Shown here piece after piece: positions 18,480-27,347 of a stretch of 64,000 nt of DNA (position 1 is the first letter of the stretch; each line of letters starts with the position of its first letter). The notes beneath the pieces are model-generated. The model had not been told where the DNA came from. It was given only the letters and a program-made list of their open reading frames with translations, and searched no databases. A program made the position numbers and the translations under genes. The stretch is from Candidatus Poribacteria bacterium (lineage in GTDB: Bacteria; Poribacteria; WGA-4E; WGA-3G): the NCBI GenBank assembly GCA_028821605.1, contig JAPPFM010000050.1:1-64000 (forward strand), read 5' to 3'.

Positions 18480-19838
18480 ATGGAAACCACCCGTAAACCC
18501 AATCTAATTTTTGTTTTCGGCGACCAGCATCGTCAATGTGATGTCGGATGCGCAGGCAACCCGCAAGTACAAACGCCTGCGATGGATCAACTCGCACGGG
18601 AAGGTATATTTTTTCCGAACACCTTCACGAATGTCCCGATATGTGTGCCGGCGCGTGGATGCCTCATGACCGGAAAATATCCCTTGAACCACAAAGCCGT
18701 CTCCAACGATCTACCGCTCCCTCTGACAGAAACCGGCATTGCGGAAGTCTTCAAGGAAGCAGGATACGCGACCGGTTACATCGGCAAATGGCACCTCGGC
18801 GGCATGCCGCGGGATAAGTTTATCACGCCTGAGATGCGGTTCGGTTTTGACCATTGGATCGGGTGGAATTGCCATCACGACTATTTCAATGCCCCTTATC
18901 ACGACTCCGACGGAAATCAGATGCAGATTGACGGCTACGAACCGGAGTTCCAGACCGATCGGGCGATTCAGTACTGCCGAGACCACGTTGATGAACCCTT
19001 CTGCCTCTACATGAGCTGGGGACCGCCGCACAATCCTTATGAACATGTCCCTGAACGCTACAAGGAGATGTATCCACCGGAGCAAATTCAGTTACGTCCA
19101 AACGCCACAGATACGCCCGCAACACGGAAAGACATCTCCGGCTACTACGCGCATATCACGGCACTCGATGAAAACCTTGCACGCTTGATGACTGCCCTCG
19201 ACGAACTCGGTATCGCTGACGATACCATCCTCGTCTATACGTCTGATCACGGTGATATGCTCGGTAGCCATGGACACGTCAGAAAAGAACGGCCATGGGA
19301 AGAATCTGCCCGTATCCCGTTTATGATCCGCTGGCCCCGTAGAATTCCAGCAGGCGTTACCCGGGATACTTTGCTCAGCCTCGTCGACTTTATGCCGTCA
19401 ATGTTATCCTTATGCGACCTACCGATTCCGGAGGGTGTCGAAGGCATCGACCTTTCAGAAGCGATGCTCGGCAAGACAATTGACGAGCCACAATCTGTCT
19501 TCCTTGGAGTCCCATTACATGGGAGTGAAGGCTTTCATTTCGGTATCCGTGAGTGGCGTGGTGTCCGAACGCATCGCCACACTTACGCACGTCATTACGA
19601 CGAAACGGGATGGCTCCTCTACGACAACGACAACGACCCATATCAGATGAACAATCTCATAGACGATGCAGACTCACAAGGACTTCGAGCAGAATTAGAG
19701 ACAGAGCTCCAAGAGTGGCTAACCCGAGTAAACGATCCATTTCTAACCGGAATTGAACACATTCGGCAACTCGGTCTATCGGAGTTATGGAACATCAGCG
19801 AGCAGCGGTTCGGCGGAGGAAAACCCCGCTGGGCATAA
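18480..19838 (+). CDS. Type I formylglycine-dependent sulfatase
   Basis: A 452-residue arylsulfatase-family enzyme. The active-site motif C-x-P-x-R is CVPAR at 55-59; Cys55 would be converted to formylglycine. Metal-ligand segments are FGDQH (14-18) and SDHGDMLGSHG near residue 257. There is no signal peptide, so it acts in the cytoplasm unless exported in another way. It probably removes sulfate from sulfated glycans or small esters. Sulfatase expansion is known for sponge-associated Poribacteria. AAAGGA precedes the ATG. The anaerobic or aerobic maturase is not in this window. Confidence 0.92.
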   Translation: METTRKPNLIFVFGDQHRQCDVGCAGNPQVQTPAMDQLAREGIFFPNTFTNVPICVPARGCLMTGKYPLNHKAVSNDLPLPLTETGIAEVFKEAGYATGYIGKWHLGGMPRDKFITPEMRFGFDHWIGWNCHHDYFNAPYHDSDGNQMQIDGYEPEFQTDRAIQYCRDHVDEPFCLYMSWGPPHNPYEHVPERYKEMYPPEQIQLRPNATDTPATRKDISGYYAHITALDENLARLMTALDELGIADDTILVYTSDHGDMLGSHGHVRKERPWEESARIPFMIRWPRRIPAGVTRDTLLSLVDFMPSMLSLCDLPIPEGVEGIDLSEAMLGKTIDEPQSVFLGVPLHGSEGFHFGIREWRGVRTHRHTYARHYDETGWLLYDNDNDPYQMNNLIDDADSQGLRAELETELQEWLTRVNDPFLTGIEHIRQLGLSELWNISEQRFGGGKPRWA

Positions 19839-19883
19839 TTTTCTAATTATTAGACCTTCAGGACTTATGCAATCTATCAACCT

Positions 19884-19948
19884 ATCGTTTGTAGGAGGGA
19901 ACTCCGATTCCCGACTATCATTTGTAGGAGGGAACTCCGATTCCCGAC
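19884..19948. repeat. Two tandem copies of a 32-bp repeat
   Basis: The 32-base unit ATC-(G/A)-TTTGTAGGAGGGAAC continuing into TCCGATTCCCGAC occurs at 19884-19915 and 19917-19948 with one mismatch, period 33. Just before it, at 19859, lies a sequence like one end of the AGGACTTACGCAA element. The spacer holds no gene. Confidence 0.8.
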
Positions 19949-20008
19949 CTTTCCCAAAATATCTATGTATTTTACTTTATCACAAAGCCAACATAGGAGA
20001 TATAACCT

Positions 20009-20809
20009 ATGACTGATGAAGAAAAATTTCGGTTTGACTTAACGGGATTCCTTGTTCGTCCCGCGATCCTTGAACGCGATGAAGTAGACGCAATCGTTGA
20101 TCAGATCGACCAGATACATCATAACAGAGAATCCTTACCGCCGGAACACCGTGCCGTACCGGGAGGTCCCGCGAGTGTCCTGATTGATCACCCCAAAGTC
20201 CTCGATGTCCTACACGAAATTATTGGACCCGAGATCCGGTTAGAGCACTCCTACTCTGTCTGGCGCGAAAAAGGGCGGAGGCACGGTGAACTCCACGGTG
20301 GTGGACCGCAACAGGCAGATCCGATCTTCGGATACCGTGTCAACAACGGACAGATCCACGCTGGAATGGTGCGTGTCGTCTTTGAACTGACAGATATTTC
20401 CAAAAACGATGGTGCAACGCACTTTATCGTCGGTAGTCACAAATCCAACTTCCCGATGCATCCTGACCACATGTCATTAGAGGACGGAGAGCGGAGTCCG
20501 TTCCTGATGACCTACGAATGCCCCGCAGGCAGTGCAATTTTCTTCACGGAAAACCTCTGTCACGCCGGTCCCGTGTGGCAACGGGAGACACCGCGTGTCG
20601 CAGTGCTAAACGCTTATGCGCATCTCGCGACACATTGGCACCGTCTACCGATTCCACCTGAAGTGTTGTCCGCTTTACCGCGTGAAAAGCAGGCGTACTT
20701 CCGTGAACCGTGGGTTGCCGATTTCCGCACGCGCCCGGCAACGAGAAACACGATTGACCGGTTCCTTAACAACGACGAATCGCCTGTTAACACCGATCAC
20801 AAGCCGTGA
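20009..20809 (+). CDS. Phytanoyl-CoA dioxygenase (PhyH) family protein
   Basis: A 266-residue member of the PhyH Fe(II)/2-oxoglutarate oxygenase family. Recognisable parts are the N-terminal DLTGFLVRPAIL, the middle VRVVFELTDISKNDGATHFIVGSHK, and the distal iron ligand His in ENLCHAGP. The proximal His-x-Asp pair is not in its usual form: the region reads ELHGGGPQ. Some PhyH subgroups share this, and iron binding may differ. The substrate is unknown. AGGAG precedes the ATG. Confidence 0.85.
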   Translation: MTDEEKFRFDLTGFLVRPAILERDEVDAIVDQIDQIHHNRESLPPEHRAVPGGPASVLIDHPKVLDVLHEIIGPEIRLEHSYSVWREKGRRHGELHGGGPQQADPIFGYRVNNGQIHAGMVRVVFELTDISKNDGATHFIVGSHKSNFPMHPDHMSLEDGERSPFLMTYECPAGSAIFFTENLCHAGPVWQRETPRVAVLNAYAHLATHWHRLPIPPEVLSALPREKQAYFREPWVADFRTRPATRNTIDRFLNNDESPVNTDHKP

Positions 20810-20833
20810 TTTAAGCAGATTTAATAATAAAAA

Positions 20834-22222
20834 ATGAAAAAACGTGTCCTTATTATCGGTTGGGATTGCGCCGCGCCGGAACTCGTCTTTGATGCATTCA
20901 AAGACGATATGCCCAATACACATCGCTTAATGGCAGAAGGCACGTACGGAGAACTGGGGAGTACGATCCCACCTATCACCGTGCCAGCGTGGATGTGTAT
21001 GATGACCAGTCGCGATCCTGGCGAACTCGGTATCTACGGCTTTCGGAACCGCAAAGACTACTCCTACGATGCCTTGACGATTGCCAACGCACACGTCGTA
21101 AAGGTGCCAACACTCTGGGATCTTTTGGGACAGGCACAAAAGAAATCAGTCGTTTTGGGAGTGCCGCTCACCTATCCCGCAAAGCCATTTCCGGGGTGGA
21201 TGGTCACCAGTTTCCTCACACCCATTCGTGATTCGCAATGGACTTTTCCGAGGCGACTATCTCGGGAAATTGATCAGGTCGCAAGCGATTACATGATCGA
21301 CATTCCAAATTTCCGAACGGATCGGCGCACCGAACTGGAACAACAACTTCTCAAGATGACATCCGAACGCTTCAAACTCGCCCGTCATCTGCTTAAGACA
21401 AAGGACTGGGACCTATTTACAATGGTTGAAATGGGTTCTGATCGACTCCACCACGCCTTCTGGCGATTTTGGGATACAACGCATCGGGAATATGAACCGA
21501 ATTCACCGTTTTCAGAAACAATGCGGAACTACTACCGCGTCCTTGACGCGGAACTCGGAGAAACCTTAGCCTGCGTTGATGAAGACACCACCGTTATGGT
21601 TGTCTCCGACCACGGCGCAAAACGGATGGACGGCGGCATCTGCGTCAACGAATGGCTCCAGCAACACGGCTATCTGACTCTCAAAACTGAACCACCAGAG
21701 ATTACACGGTGGACATCGGATATGGTAGATTGGGAAAAAACCAAGGCGTGGGGAGAAGGCGGGTATTACGGGCGAATCTTTATAAATGTTGAAGGCAGGG
21801 AACCCAATGGAATTGTCAGTACGCAAGATTACAAGAGTGTCCGCGACGAATTGAAAACACAACTCGAAGCAATCGTAGATGAGGCGGGAGATAACATCAA
21901 CACGCGTGTCTTCAAACCTGAAGAGGTTTATCGGGAATGCCGGAACATTCCACCGGACCTCATCGTCTACTTTGGAAATCTCTTTTGGCGTTCAGTTGGA
22001 AGCGTCGGATATAACAGCATCTATACCTACGAGAACGACACCGGTCCCGACGATTGCAACCACGCAGAAATGGGCATTTTCATTCTCAAATCTGCGCCAC
22101 ATTCCTCTCAGTCGCGACAAACAGGAAACATACCTCCCAAAAGCATATACGATATTGCCCCAACAGTCCTCAATGAATTCGGCATAGATATCCCTGAAGC
22201 AATGCAAGGGAAACCTATTTAG
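20834..22222 (+). CDS. Alkaline phosphatase superfamily phosphodiesterase (nucleotide pyrophosphatase type)
   Basis: A 462-residue protein of the type I phosphodiesterase/nucleotide pyrophosphatase family. Metal ligand Asp11 (GWDCAAPE) and the nucleophile-like Thr49 (PPITVPAW) are present, as are the second metal segments SDHGAKRMDGG and the His-rich DRLHHAFWRFWD. There is no signal peptide. The family hydrolyses phosphodiester or related bonds; the substrate here is not known. Its stop overlaps that of the convergent peptidase gene by 4 bases. Confidence 0.85.
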   Translation: MKKRVLIIGWDCAAPELVFDAFKDDMPNTHRLMAEGTYGELGSTIPPITVPAWMCMMTSRDPGELGIYGFRNRKDYSYDALTIANAHVVKVPTLWDLLGQAQKKSVVLGVPLTYPAKPFPGWMVTSFLTPIRDSQWTFPRRLSREIDQVASDYMIDIPNFRTDRRTELEQQLLKMTSERFKLARHLLKTKDWDLFTMVEMGSDRLHHAFWRFWDTTHREYEPNSPFSETMRNYYRVLDAELGETLACVDEDTTVMVVSDHGAKRMDGGICVNEWLQQHGYLTLKTEPPEITRWTSDMVDWEKTKAWGEGGYYGRIFINVEGREPNGIVSTQDYKSVRDELKTQLEAIVDEAGDNINTRVFKPEEVYRECRNIPPDLIVYFGNLFWRSVGSVGYNSIYTYENDTGPDDCNHAEMGIFILKSAPHSSQSRQTGNIPPKSIYDIAPTVLNEFGIDIPEAMQGKPI

Positions 22223-23133
22223 GCGGTCACCGCGTTAACGATTGCCTCAGCGACAACCTCCGCAGCGAGAATACCGACGGTATTTACACTGCTGTCAGTA
22301 TGTGCCCCAGTAGCGAGCGCAAAAAGTGTATCCCCATCGAACATCGTATGTGACGGACGAATCGCGCGTGCCATCCCGTCGTGCGCCATCTCCGCAACCC
22401 GGTTCACTTCCGCCGAGGTAAGCGTAGCGTTTGTTGCTACAACACCGATAGTTGTGTTCGTTCCACGAACGATATTATTGGCACCTAAAAGCCGTTCAGT
22501 AATGTCCACGAACCCACCGTTCGCCTGCCCACCCGCGAGGATCTCACCAGTCCTTGGATGCACAACATTTCCCAACGCATTCACAACCGTAATCGCCGCG
22601 ACAATCAAACCGGAATCGAGATATCTACACGCTGAACCGACACCTCCCGGAGAAGCTGAAACACCCGGAGCCTTACCAACCGTGGCACCTGTCCCAGCAC
22701 CAACAGTCCCCATCGCCACCGGTTCATCTGTCGCATTCAGGCACGCCTGATACCCCATCTCTCGATCAGGGCGCACCTTTGCATCGCCGACCCCCAGATC
22801 GAAAATCACAGCTGCCGGAACAATCGGTACACGCACGGGACCCGCAGAAAAACCAACGTCCCTTTCCTCAAGATATTGGACGACACCACCTGCAGCATCT
22901 AACCCAAAGGCACTTCCACCGGTCAGGAGGACAGCGTGTGCTTTTTGAACCAAACGTCCCGGACGGAGTGCTTCCGTCTCGCGTGTGCCGGGCGCAGCAC
23001 CACACACGTCAACCCCTGCCGTTGCCCCCGCTGGGCAGAGGACAACAGTACATCCGGTTCGGGCAGTTGTGTCAGTAGCATGCCCTACCTTGATTCCATC
23101 TATCGCAGTGAGTGTCTGATTCGTTAATTCCAT
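22219..23133 (-). CDS. P1 family peptidase (DmpA/S58-like N-terminal nucleophile hydrolase)
   Basis: A 304-residue protein of the DmpA/P1 family, which self-cleave to expose an N-terminal Ser/Thr nucleophile and act as aminopeptidases or amidases. The N-terminal half has GIKVGHATD, VLLTGGSAFGLDAAGGVV and GVSASPGGVGSA; the cleavage site probably lies in VVATNATLTSAEV, where a Thr or Ser would become the nucleophile. I prefer ATG 23133 to GTG 23142. The gene is convergent with the phosphodiesterase. Confidence 0.85.
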   Translation of the reverse strand: MELTNQTLTAIDGIKVGHATDTTARTGCTVVLCPAGATAGVDVCGAAPGTRETEALRPGRLVQKAHAVLLTGGSAFGLDAAGGVVQYLEERDVGFSAGPVRVPIVPAAVIFDLGVGDAKVRPDREMGYQACLNATDEPVAMGTVGAGTGATVGKAPGVSASPGGVGSACRYLDSGLIVAAITVVNALGNVVHPRTGEILAGGQANGGFVDITERLLGANNIVRGTNTTIGVVATNATLTSAEVNRVAEMAHDGMARAIRPSHTMFDGDTLFALATGAHTDSSVNTVGILAAEVVAEAIVNAVTA

Positions 23134-23237
23134 CGCCCACACGGTATTTTAGGTTTCTGAAGATTACTATAAGGGATCCCGATTAAATCTGCAAGCAAAA
23201 TGCCATAAACATCATGCTCCTAAGTGTGCTAAAGAAA

Positions 23238-23266
23238 TTGACAAAAAAAGGACGCATTGCTAAAAT
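23238..23266 (+). promoter_or_regulatory. Near-consensus sigma-70 promoter
   Basis: TTGACA at 23238-23243 and TAAAAT at 23261-23266 with a 17-base spacer, about 47 bases before the aminotransferase start. Confidence 0.7.
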
Positions 23267-23312
23267 CAGAACTATCCATAACACTGGAGCATACAACAAG
23301 GGGGACACGGAC

Positions 23313-24506
23313 ATGGAAACCAAGTTGGCAATAAATGGTGGTGAACCCACTGTCAAAGGGAATTTAGGAAAAAGTTGGCCCATTTTTGATGAAACCGAAG
23401 AGAACGCACTTTTAGAAACCTTACGAAGCGGCGCGTGGAACCGACGCGAGAAAGTCGATGAAGTCGGTGAAAAGTTCGCGGCGTTTCAGGATGCAAAGTA
23501 CGGTATTCCGCTCGCAAACGGCACGGTGGCACTACAATGCGCACTAAAGGCTGCTGGGGTCACTGCTGGAGATGAAGTCATCGTTCCGGCGCTGACATTT
23601 GTGGCAACAGGAACATCTGCTGTCTGCGTCAACGCCGTGCCGGTAATCGTTGATATTGATCCACTCACCTACAACATCGCGCCCGATGCGATCGAAAAAG
23701 CCATCACACCGCGAACGCGGGCAATCATACCGGTGCACAACGGCGGTTATCCCGCAGATATGGATGCCATCATGGAGATTGCCGAAAAACACGATCTCAA
23801 GGTGATTGAGGATTGCGCACACGCACACGGTTCACAGTGGCGCGGAAAAGGGATGGGTTCAATCGGACATCTTGGAGCATTCAGTTTCCAGATGGGGAAA
23901 ACGTTGACCTGTGGCGAAGGTGGGATGGTGATAACAAATGATGAAGAACTTGCAGGAAAAGCAGGCAGCTTCGCGCAATTGAATATGCGGATGACAAACT
24001 TCCAAGCAACGCTTCTGTTGAGTCAACTCGAAAGGTTTGAAGAACAAGTAAAGACGCGCGAACGAAACATAGCCTACCTTTCCAAAGGTATGGAAGCGAT
24101 AGAGGGACTTCACCCAATCCCACGCGACGAGCGTGTCACACGTTGGTGTTTCTACTATTGGGATTTCCGATTTGTCTCCGAAGAGTTCGGTGGTATTTCA
24201 CGCGGAAGGTTCATGGAAGCACTCAGCGCAGAGGGTATCTCATGTGGTGTTGGCGCACACGGCGAACCGATCTATAACGAGGGACCCTTCGGTAACCCAG
24301 AGTTATTTGATCAGTTGGGATTACCTCGCAAATATCTCGGAGACCAAGCGATCGACTATAGCACACTCAATTGTCCAGAGGCGGAACGGGTCTATAGGGA
24401 AGAGGTTTGCAGTTTCGGACACTCCATGTTTTTAGGCGATACAGACGACATGCAACTGATTTTAGATGCGTTCCAGAAGATTCGAGCGCATGTCCATGAA
24501 CTGTAG
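23313..24506 (+). CDS. DegT/DnrJ/EryC1 family PLP-dependent aminotransferase
   Basis: A 397-residue sugar aminotransferase-type protein. The PLP lysine is Lys196 in FSFQMGKTLTCGEGG, and Asp167 in VIEDCAHAHG contacts the cofactor's pyridine nitrogen. NGGYPADMD and TTFVATG-like segments complete the family pattern. These enzymes aminate keto-sugars of surface polysaccharides or act in related pathways; the substrate is not known. ATG 23313 follows AAGGGG and lies downstream of a strong promoter; the longer in-frame extension starts upstream of that promoter and is rejected. Confidence 0.9.
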   Translation: METKLAINGGEPTVKGNLGKSWPIFDETEENALLETLRSGAWNRREKVDEVGEKFAAFQDAKYGIPLANGTVALQCALKAAGVTAGDEVIVPALTFVATGTSAVCVNAVPVIVDIDPLTYNIAPDAIEKAITPRTRAIIPVHNGGYPADMDAIMEIAEKHDLKVIEDCAHAHGSQWRGKGMGSIGHLGAFSFQMGKTLTCGEGGMVITNDEELAGKAGSFAQLNMRMTNFQATLLLSQLERFEEQVKTRERNIAYLSKGMEAIEGLHPIPRDERVTRWCFYYWDFRFVSEEFGGISRGRFMEALSAEGISCGVGAHGEPIYNEGPFGNPELFDQLGLPRKYLGDQAIDYSTLNCPEAERVYREEVCSFGHSMFLGDTDDMQLILDAFQKIRAHVHEL

Positions 24507-24517
24507 CCGAGATTGCC

Positions 24518-25948
24518 TTATATGTCACCATTCTCTGTTCCGATTTGGAAGGCATACAGCTTGGCATTGCGAAACTGAAATCTGAGCTGAACTTGGTCGC
24601 CGCTTAAACCGGCTAAATCTTGACTCGTTTCCCATTCCACACGGGAATCTGTTCCAGTCGTGCGAATGGGTTTGCTAACGGCACGTTGGTTCCCCGTTTT
24701 ATCCAGAACGACTACGCGTACCGAACCGTCCGCCCATACATCCGCCGTGATGCCGACAGATGGCTCATCAAAAGTTAACGACTTTGTTGTTATAACAGCA
24801 GGCGTATCTGCACGGGTCGGTTCATAACCTACCCAACCGTGGGGTCGAAGCGTTGCGAGTGCAAGGTATCCCTTGCGCCAGTTGAAAAAGTAGCCGTCTC
24901 CAGCACCGTAATAGATGCGAACCTCATCGTCAAAGAAAATCGGGACAGAGGGAAAAATCGTTCCCCAGTCGTAAGGCAGCGCGCCATAACGTTCCGTTTC
25001 CGATGGCGTATGGCCGATAAATGGAGTCCCTTCTTGTATGCGGTGCCATTCGAGGGTGTCTGGACTCCAAGCCAACTCAACGTGCTGCTTGACATCAGCA
25101 TCAGAGTCCCCCGGATAAACCATTATACCGAGCAACCCAAGGTAAATCCCACACGTCGGGAATACGATCATATCATGCGTCTGTAGACGCGGACTCACAC
25201 CCTCAAGAATAGTCTCGTCTGGTGTCCACCGCACAAAATCGGCGGATTCTGCCCGTGTTACAAGGCGAATATTACGAGCATGCTGACGGGTAATACCTAC
25301 GTATTTGCCTAATGTCTCCGCCCAAAAAGCGTTGGGGTGTGTGCCGTGTGCCTCAACCTCTGGGATCGGAAGCGGTTCGCTCCAGTGCAATCCATCCGGA
25401 GAGAACGCGACCGTCATTTGTGGCTCTCCGCAGAAGAACATCTTATACCGTCTTGCCGGATCGGTTTCATGTTCATCCTTGAACACACCCGCCCCATTCA
25501 CGCGGCGCATCAAAATATTGTTTTGTGTGTTACCTTCAAATTTAACAAGTCCAAGTTCAGGTTTCTCCCAGTGAAGACCATCTACCGAGAAAGCATAGCA
25601 GACCGCCATTTCCCGATCCGATGGCTTTACATCCATGTAATTGCACCAATCTGGATGCCGCTTTTCAAGGGGTGTATGTGTTACCCGCTTATCTATGATG
25701 AATGGGTTGTACCAGCATTTGTAAAGCCGATCCTCCGTATCATAGATAACGTTGGCATACACATTGTCAAAACGGGGTTCCCACGGTTTATCCTCACCAA
25801 AAAGCGGATTCTGGGCGTGTTTGGTAACCTGTCCAACGGTGAGTTTTGCCGCTATAACCTCGTCAATGAGTCGATCATCCAGAAGGAGGTATCGGTTTCC
25901 CTGAAATTCTGTATGAGCAGTCTGGGGCATAGACTTCTCTATCTCCAT
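24518..25948 (-). CDS. Five-bladed beta-propeller glycosidase-like protein (GH32/43/130-like fold)
   Basis: A 476-residue protein without signal peptide. Repeated blade segments such as SVDGLHWEKP, SPDGLHWSEP and SPDTLEWHRI, together with FDNVYANVIYDTEDRLYKCWYN, match five-bladed glycosidase propellers. A C-terminal beta-sandwich (residues 380-476) resembles those of GH32 relatives. Catalytic acids cannot be assigned. Two ATGs are possible (25948 and 25930); neither has a strong ribosome site. It is convergent with the aminotransferase. Confidence 0.65.
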   Translation of the reverse strand: MEIEKSMPQTAHTEFQGNRYLLLDDRLIDEVIAAKLTVGQVTKHAQNPLFGEDKPWEPRFDNVYANVIYDTEDRLYKCWYNPFIIDKRVTHTPLEKRHPDWCNYMDVKPSDREMAVCYAFSVDGLHWEKPELGLVKFEGNTQNNILMRRVNGAGVFKDEHETDPARRYKMFFCGEPQMTVAFSPDGLHWSEPLPIPEVEAHGTHPNAFWAETLGKYVGITRQHARNIRLVTRAESADFVRWTPDETILEGVSPRLQTHDMIVFPTCGIYLGLLGIMVYPGDSDADVKQHVELAWSPDTLEWHRIQEGTPFIGHTPSETERYGALPYDWGTIFPSVPIFFDDEVRIYYGAGDGYFFNWRKGYLALATLRPHGWVGYEPTRADTPAVITTKSLTFDEPSVGITADVWADGSVRVVVLDKTGNQRAVSKPIRTTGTDSRVEWETSQDLAGLSGDQVQLRFQFRNAKLYAFQIGTENGDI

Positions 25949-26022
25949 GACGAAGTCCAATGGTAATCAATATTGAAAAAGATTGTGTGCATTTACCATT
26001 TAACACAAGTTCGACTTTAGCA

Positions 26023-26254
26023 TGTAGGTTGGGTTGAACGGAAACCCGCGGAAAATCGTACACAGAAAATGACTTTCAACACTCAGAAGAATCTAAAATC
26101 AACCAAATACGAGTGAAACCCAACACATTCTCACATCCACAGTCTGGATTGTTGGGTTTCGCTATGGTCTATTTATAGGAAGGAGGCATTGAAAAAGCGG
26201 AATTCCGATATAAACAAGATAGATCTTGGTTTTTACCGCTCAACCCAACCTACA
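26023..26254. repeat. MITE-like element family GTAGGTTGGG, copy A
   Basis: A 232-bp element with 15-bp perfect terminal inverted repeats (TGTAGGTTGGGTTGA and its complement) and inner inverted arms GTGAAACCCAACA / TTGGGTTTCGC. No clear target duplication is visible. A second near-full copy is at 62292-62525 and partial copies at about 53282 and 59753. It fills most of the 336-base gap. Confidence 0.85.
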
Positions 26255-26284
26255 CCCACTTCCGTTTTTATTGTCGAACTCACG

Positions 26285-27115
26285 TTATTTATAGTCGCGT
26301 TTTACTTGTGCCCAAGTCGTTGAGAGTTTGTCTGCCGGATCGACAGCAAATGTGCCAGAGATGTTTTGGTTGATCTCTGCCTCGGTCAGTGCCTTATCAT
26401 AAGCTCGGACGATCGCGAATGAGCCATTAAAGGTCCGACGGCGTTCATCGAAAGAATTAGCACCAATTGAGATGTCATTTATCGGTAACTTCTTGTCGAA
26501 CTCAAAACCGGCTTGCTCGCTGACCTCTTTACCGTCTTGATATGCCACAATGGATTTGCCACTCGTGCCGACAACGGCTATCCAGGTCCAGACCCCTTCC
26601 TCAAGTTTGAGGTTAAGCGGTTGAACGCCCTGCTTACCACCACCGGCATGGATGGAGATGTCCAAATTCTGACCGCCCACTATCCAAAGCCGAATTCCCT
26701 GCTTGCCTTCTCTTGGACTGTTCTGGAAACCGGCGAAGTGATGCTCTTCAACGAAGAAATCGCCGTTGCGTCTACAAAGGAATTCCAATGTCCAATCCTC
26801 GAAAAAGAGTGGTGTGTTTTTCTGTGGTGGACCCCCAAAGGTTGAATGGGATTCCTTGGCTGTGTAATACTTCGCATTTGGTTGAACAATCCCGAGGGCA
26901 GGAATCTTAATTTCGCCCTCTTCGAGTACCATTGGCTTGTCTGCGGCGAGCAATTCACCGCCTTCGGTGCCGAGGTTCTTCCATGCCTTGGGGTCGGCAG
27001 GATTGTCAGAGGCATCGAGATAGAGCACGGGGTCTGGAACAACATTAGCAAATGCGAGTGAGCACGCTATTGATAACAAAAATAGGGTGGTGTAGATCGA
27101 AATAACAGTTTTCAT
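26285..27115 (-). CDS. Secreted LamG-like protein with TTW C-terminal tag
   Basis: A 276-residue exported protein. The signal peptide is MKTVISIYTTLFLL with a cleavage site near SLAFA. The body is a concanavalin-like jelly roll: DWTLEFLCRRNG, then VWTWIAVVGTSGKSIVAYQDGK and FAIVRAYDKALTEAEI. The end reads KLSTTWAQVKRDYK, the same tag as at 14770. AGGAGA lies 6 bases before the ATG. It sits alone, downstream of a MITE. Confidence 0.82.
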   Translation of the reverse strand: MKTVISIYTTLFLLSIACSLAFANVVPDPVLYLDASDNPADPKAWKNLGTEGGELLAADKPMVLEEGEIKIPALGIVQPNAKYYTAKESHSTFGGPPQKNTPLFFEDWTLEFLCRRNGDFFVEEHHFAGFQNSPREGKQGIRLWIVGGQNLDISIHAGGGKQGVQPLNLKLEEGVWTWIAVVGTSGKSIVAYQDGKEVSEQAGFEFDKKLPINDISIGANSFDERRRTFNGSFAIVRAYDKALTEAEINQNISGTFAVDPADKLSTTWAQVKRDYK

Positions 27116-27347
27116 TTACGTCTCCTCTTAAAGTTGGAATTTCATACTCAGGGTCCAACACAAAGCATAACGACTTTAGACTTTCACCGGAAGGACAAAA
27201 CGACACAAGAGTCCGATTCTATGTCCTTTTTAGAATTGTATCGTTGGATAAGGTTGGTAGAGTTGGTAACCAAAGTTTAGGATACCATACAAGCATCTAA
27301 ATTATCAAGAAAATTATGGATTATGGCGCGTGCGCTCATAGATGAAA

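Noticed and set aside
23214-23312. Longer start of the DegT aminotransferase
   Set aside because: The extension begins before the -35/-10 promoter elements and is not similar to the family.
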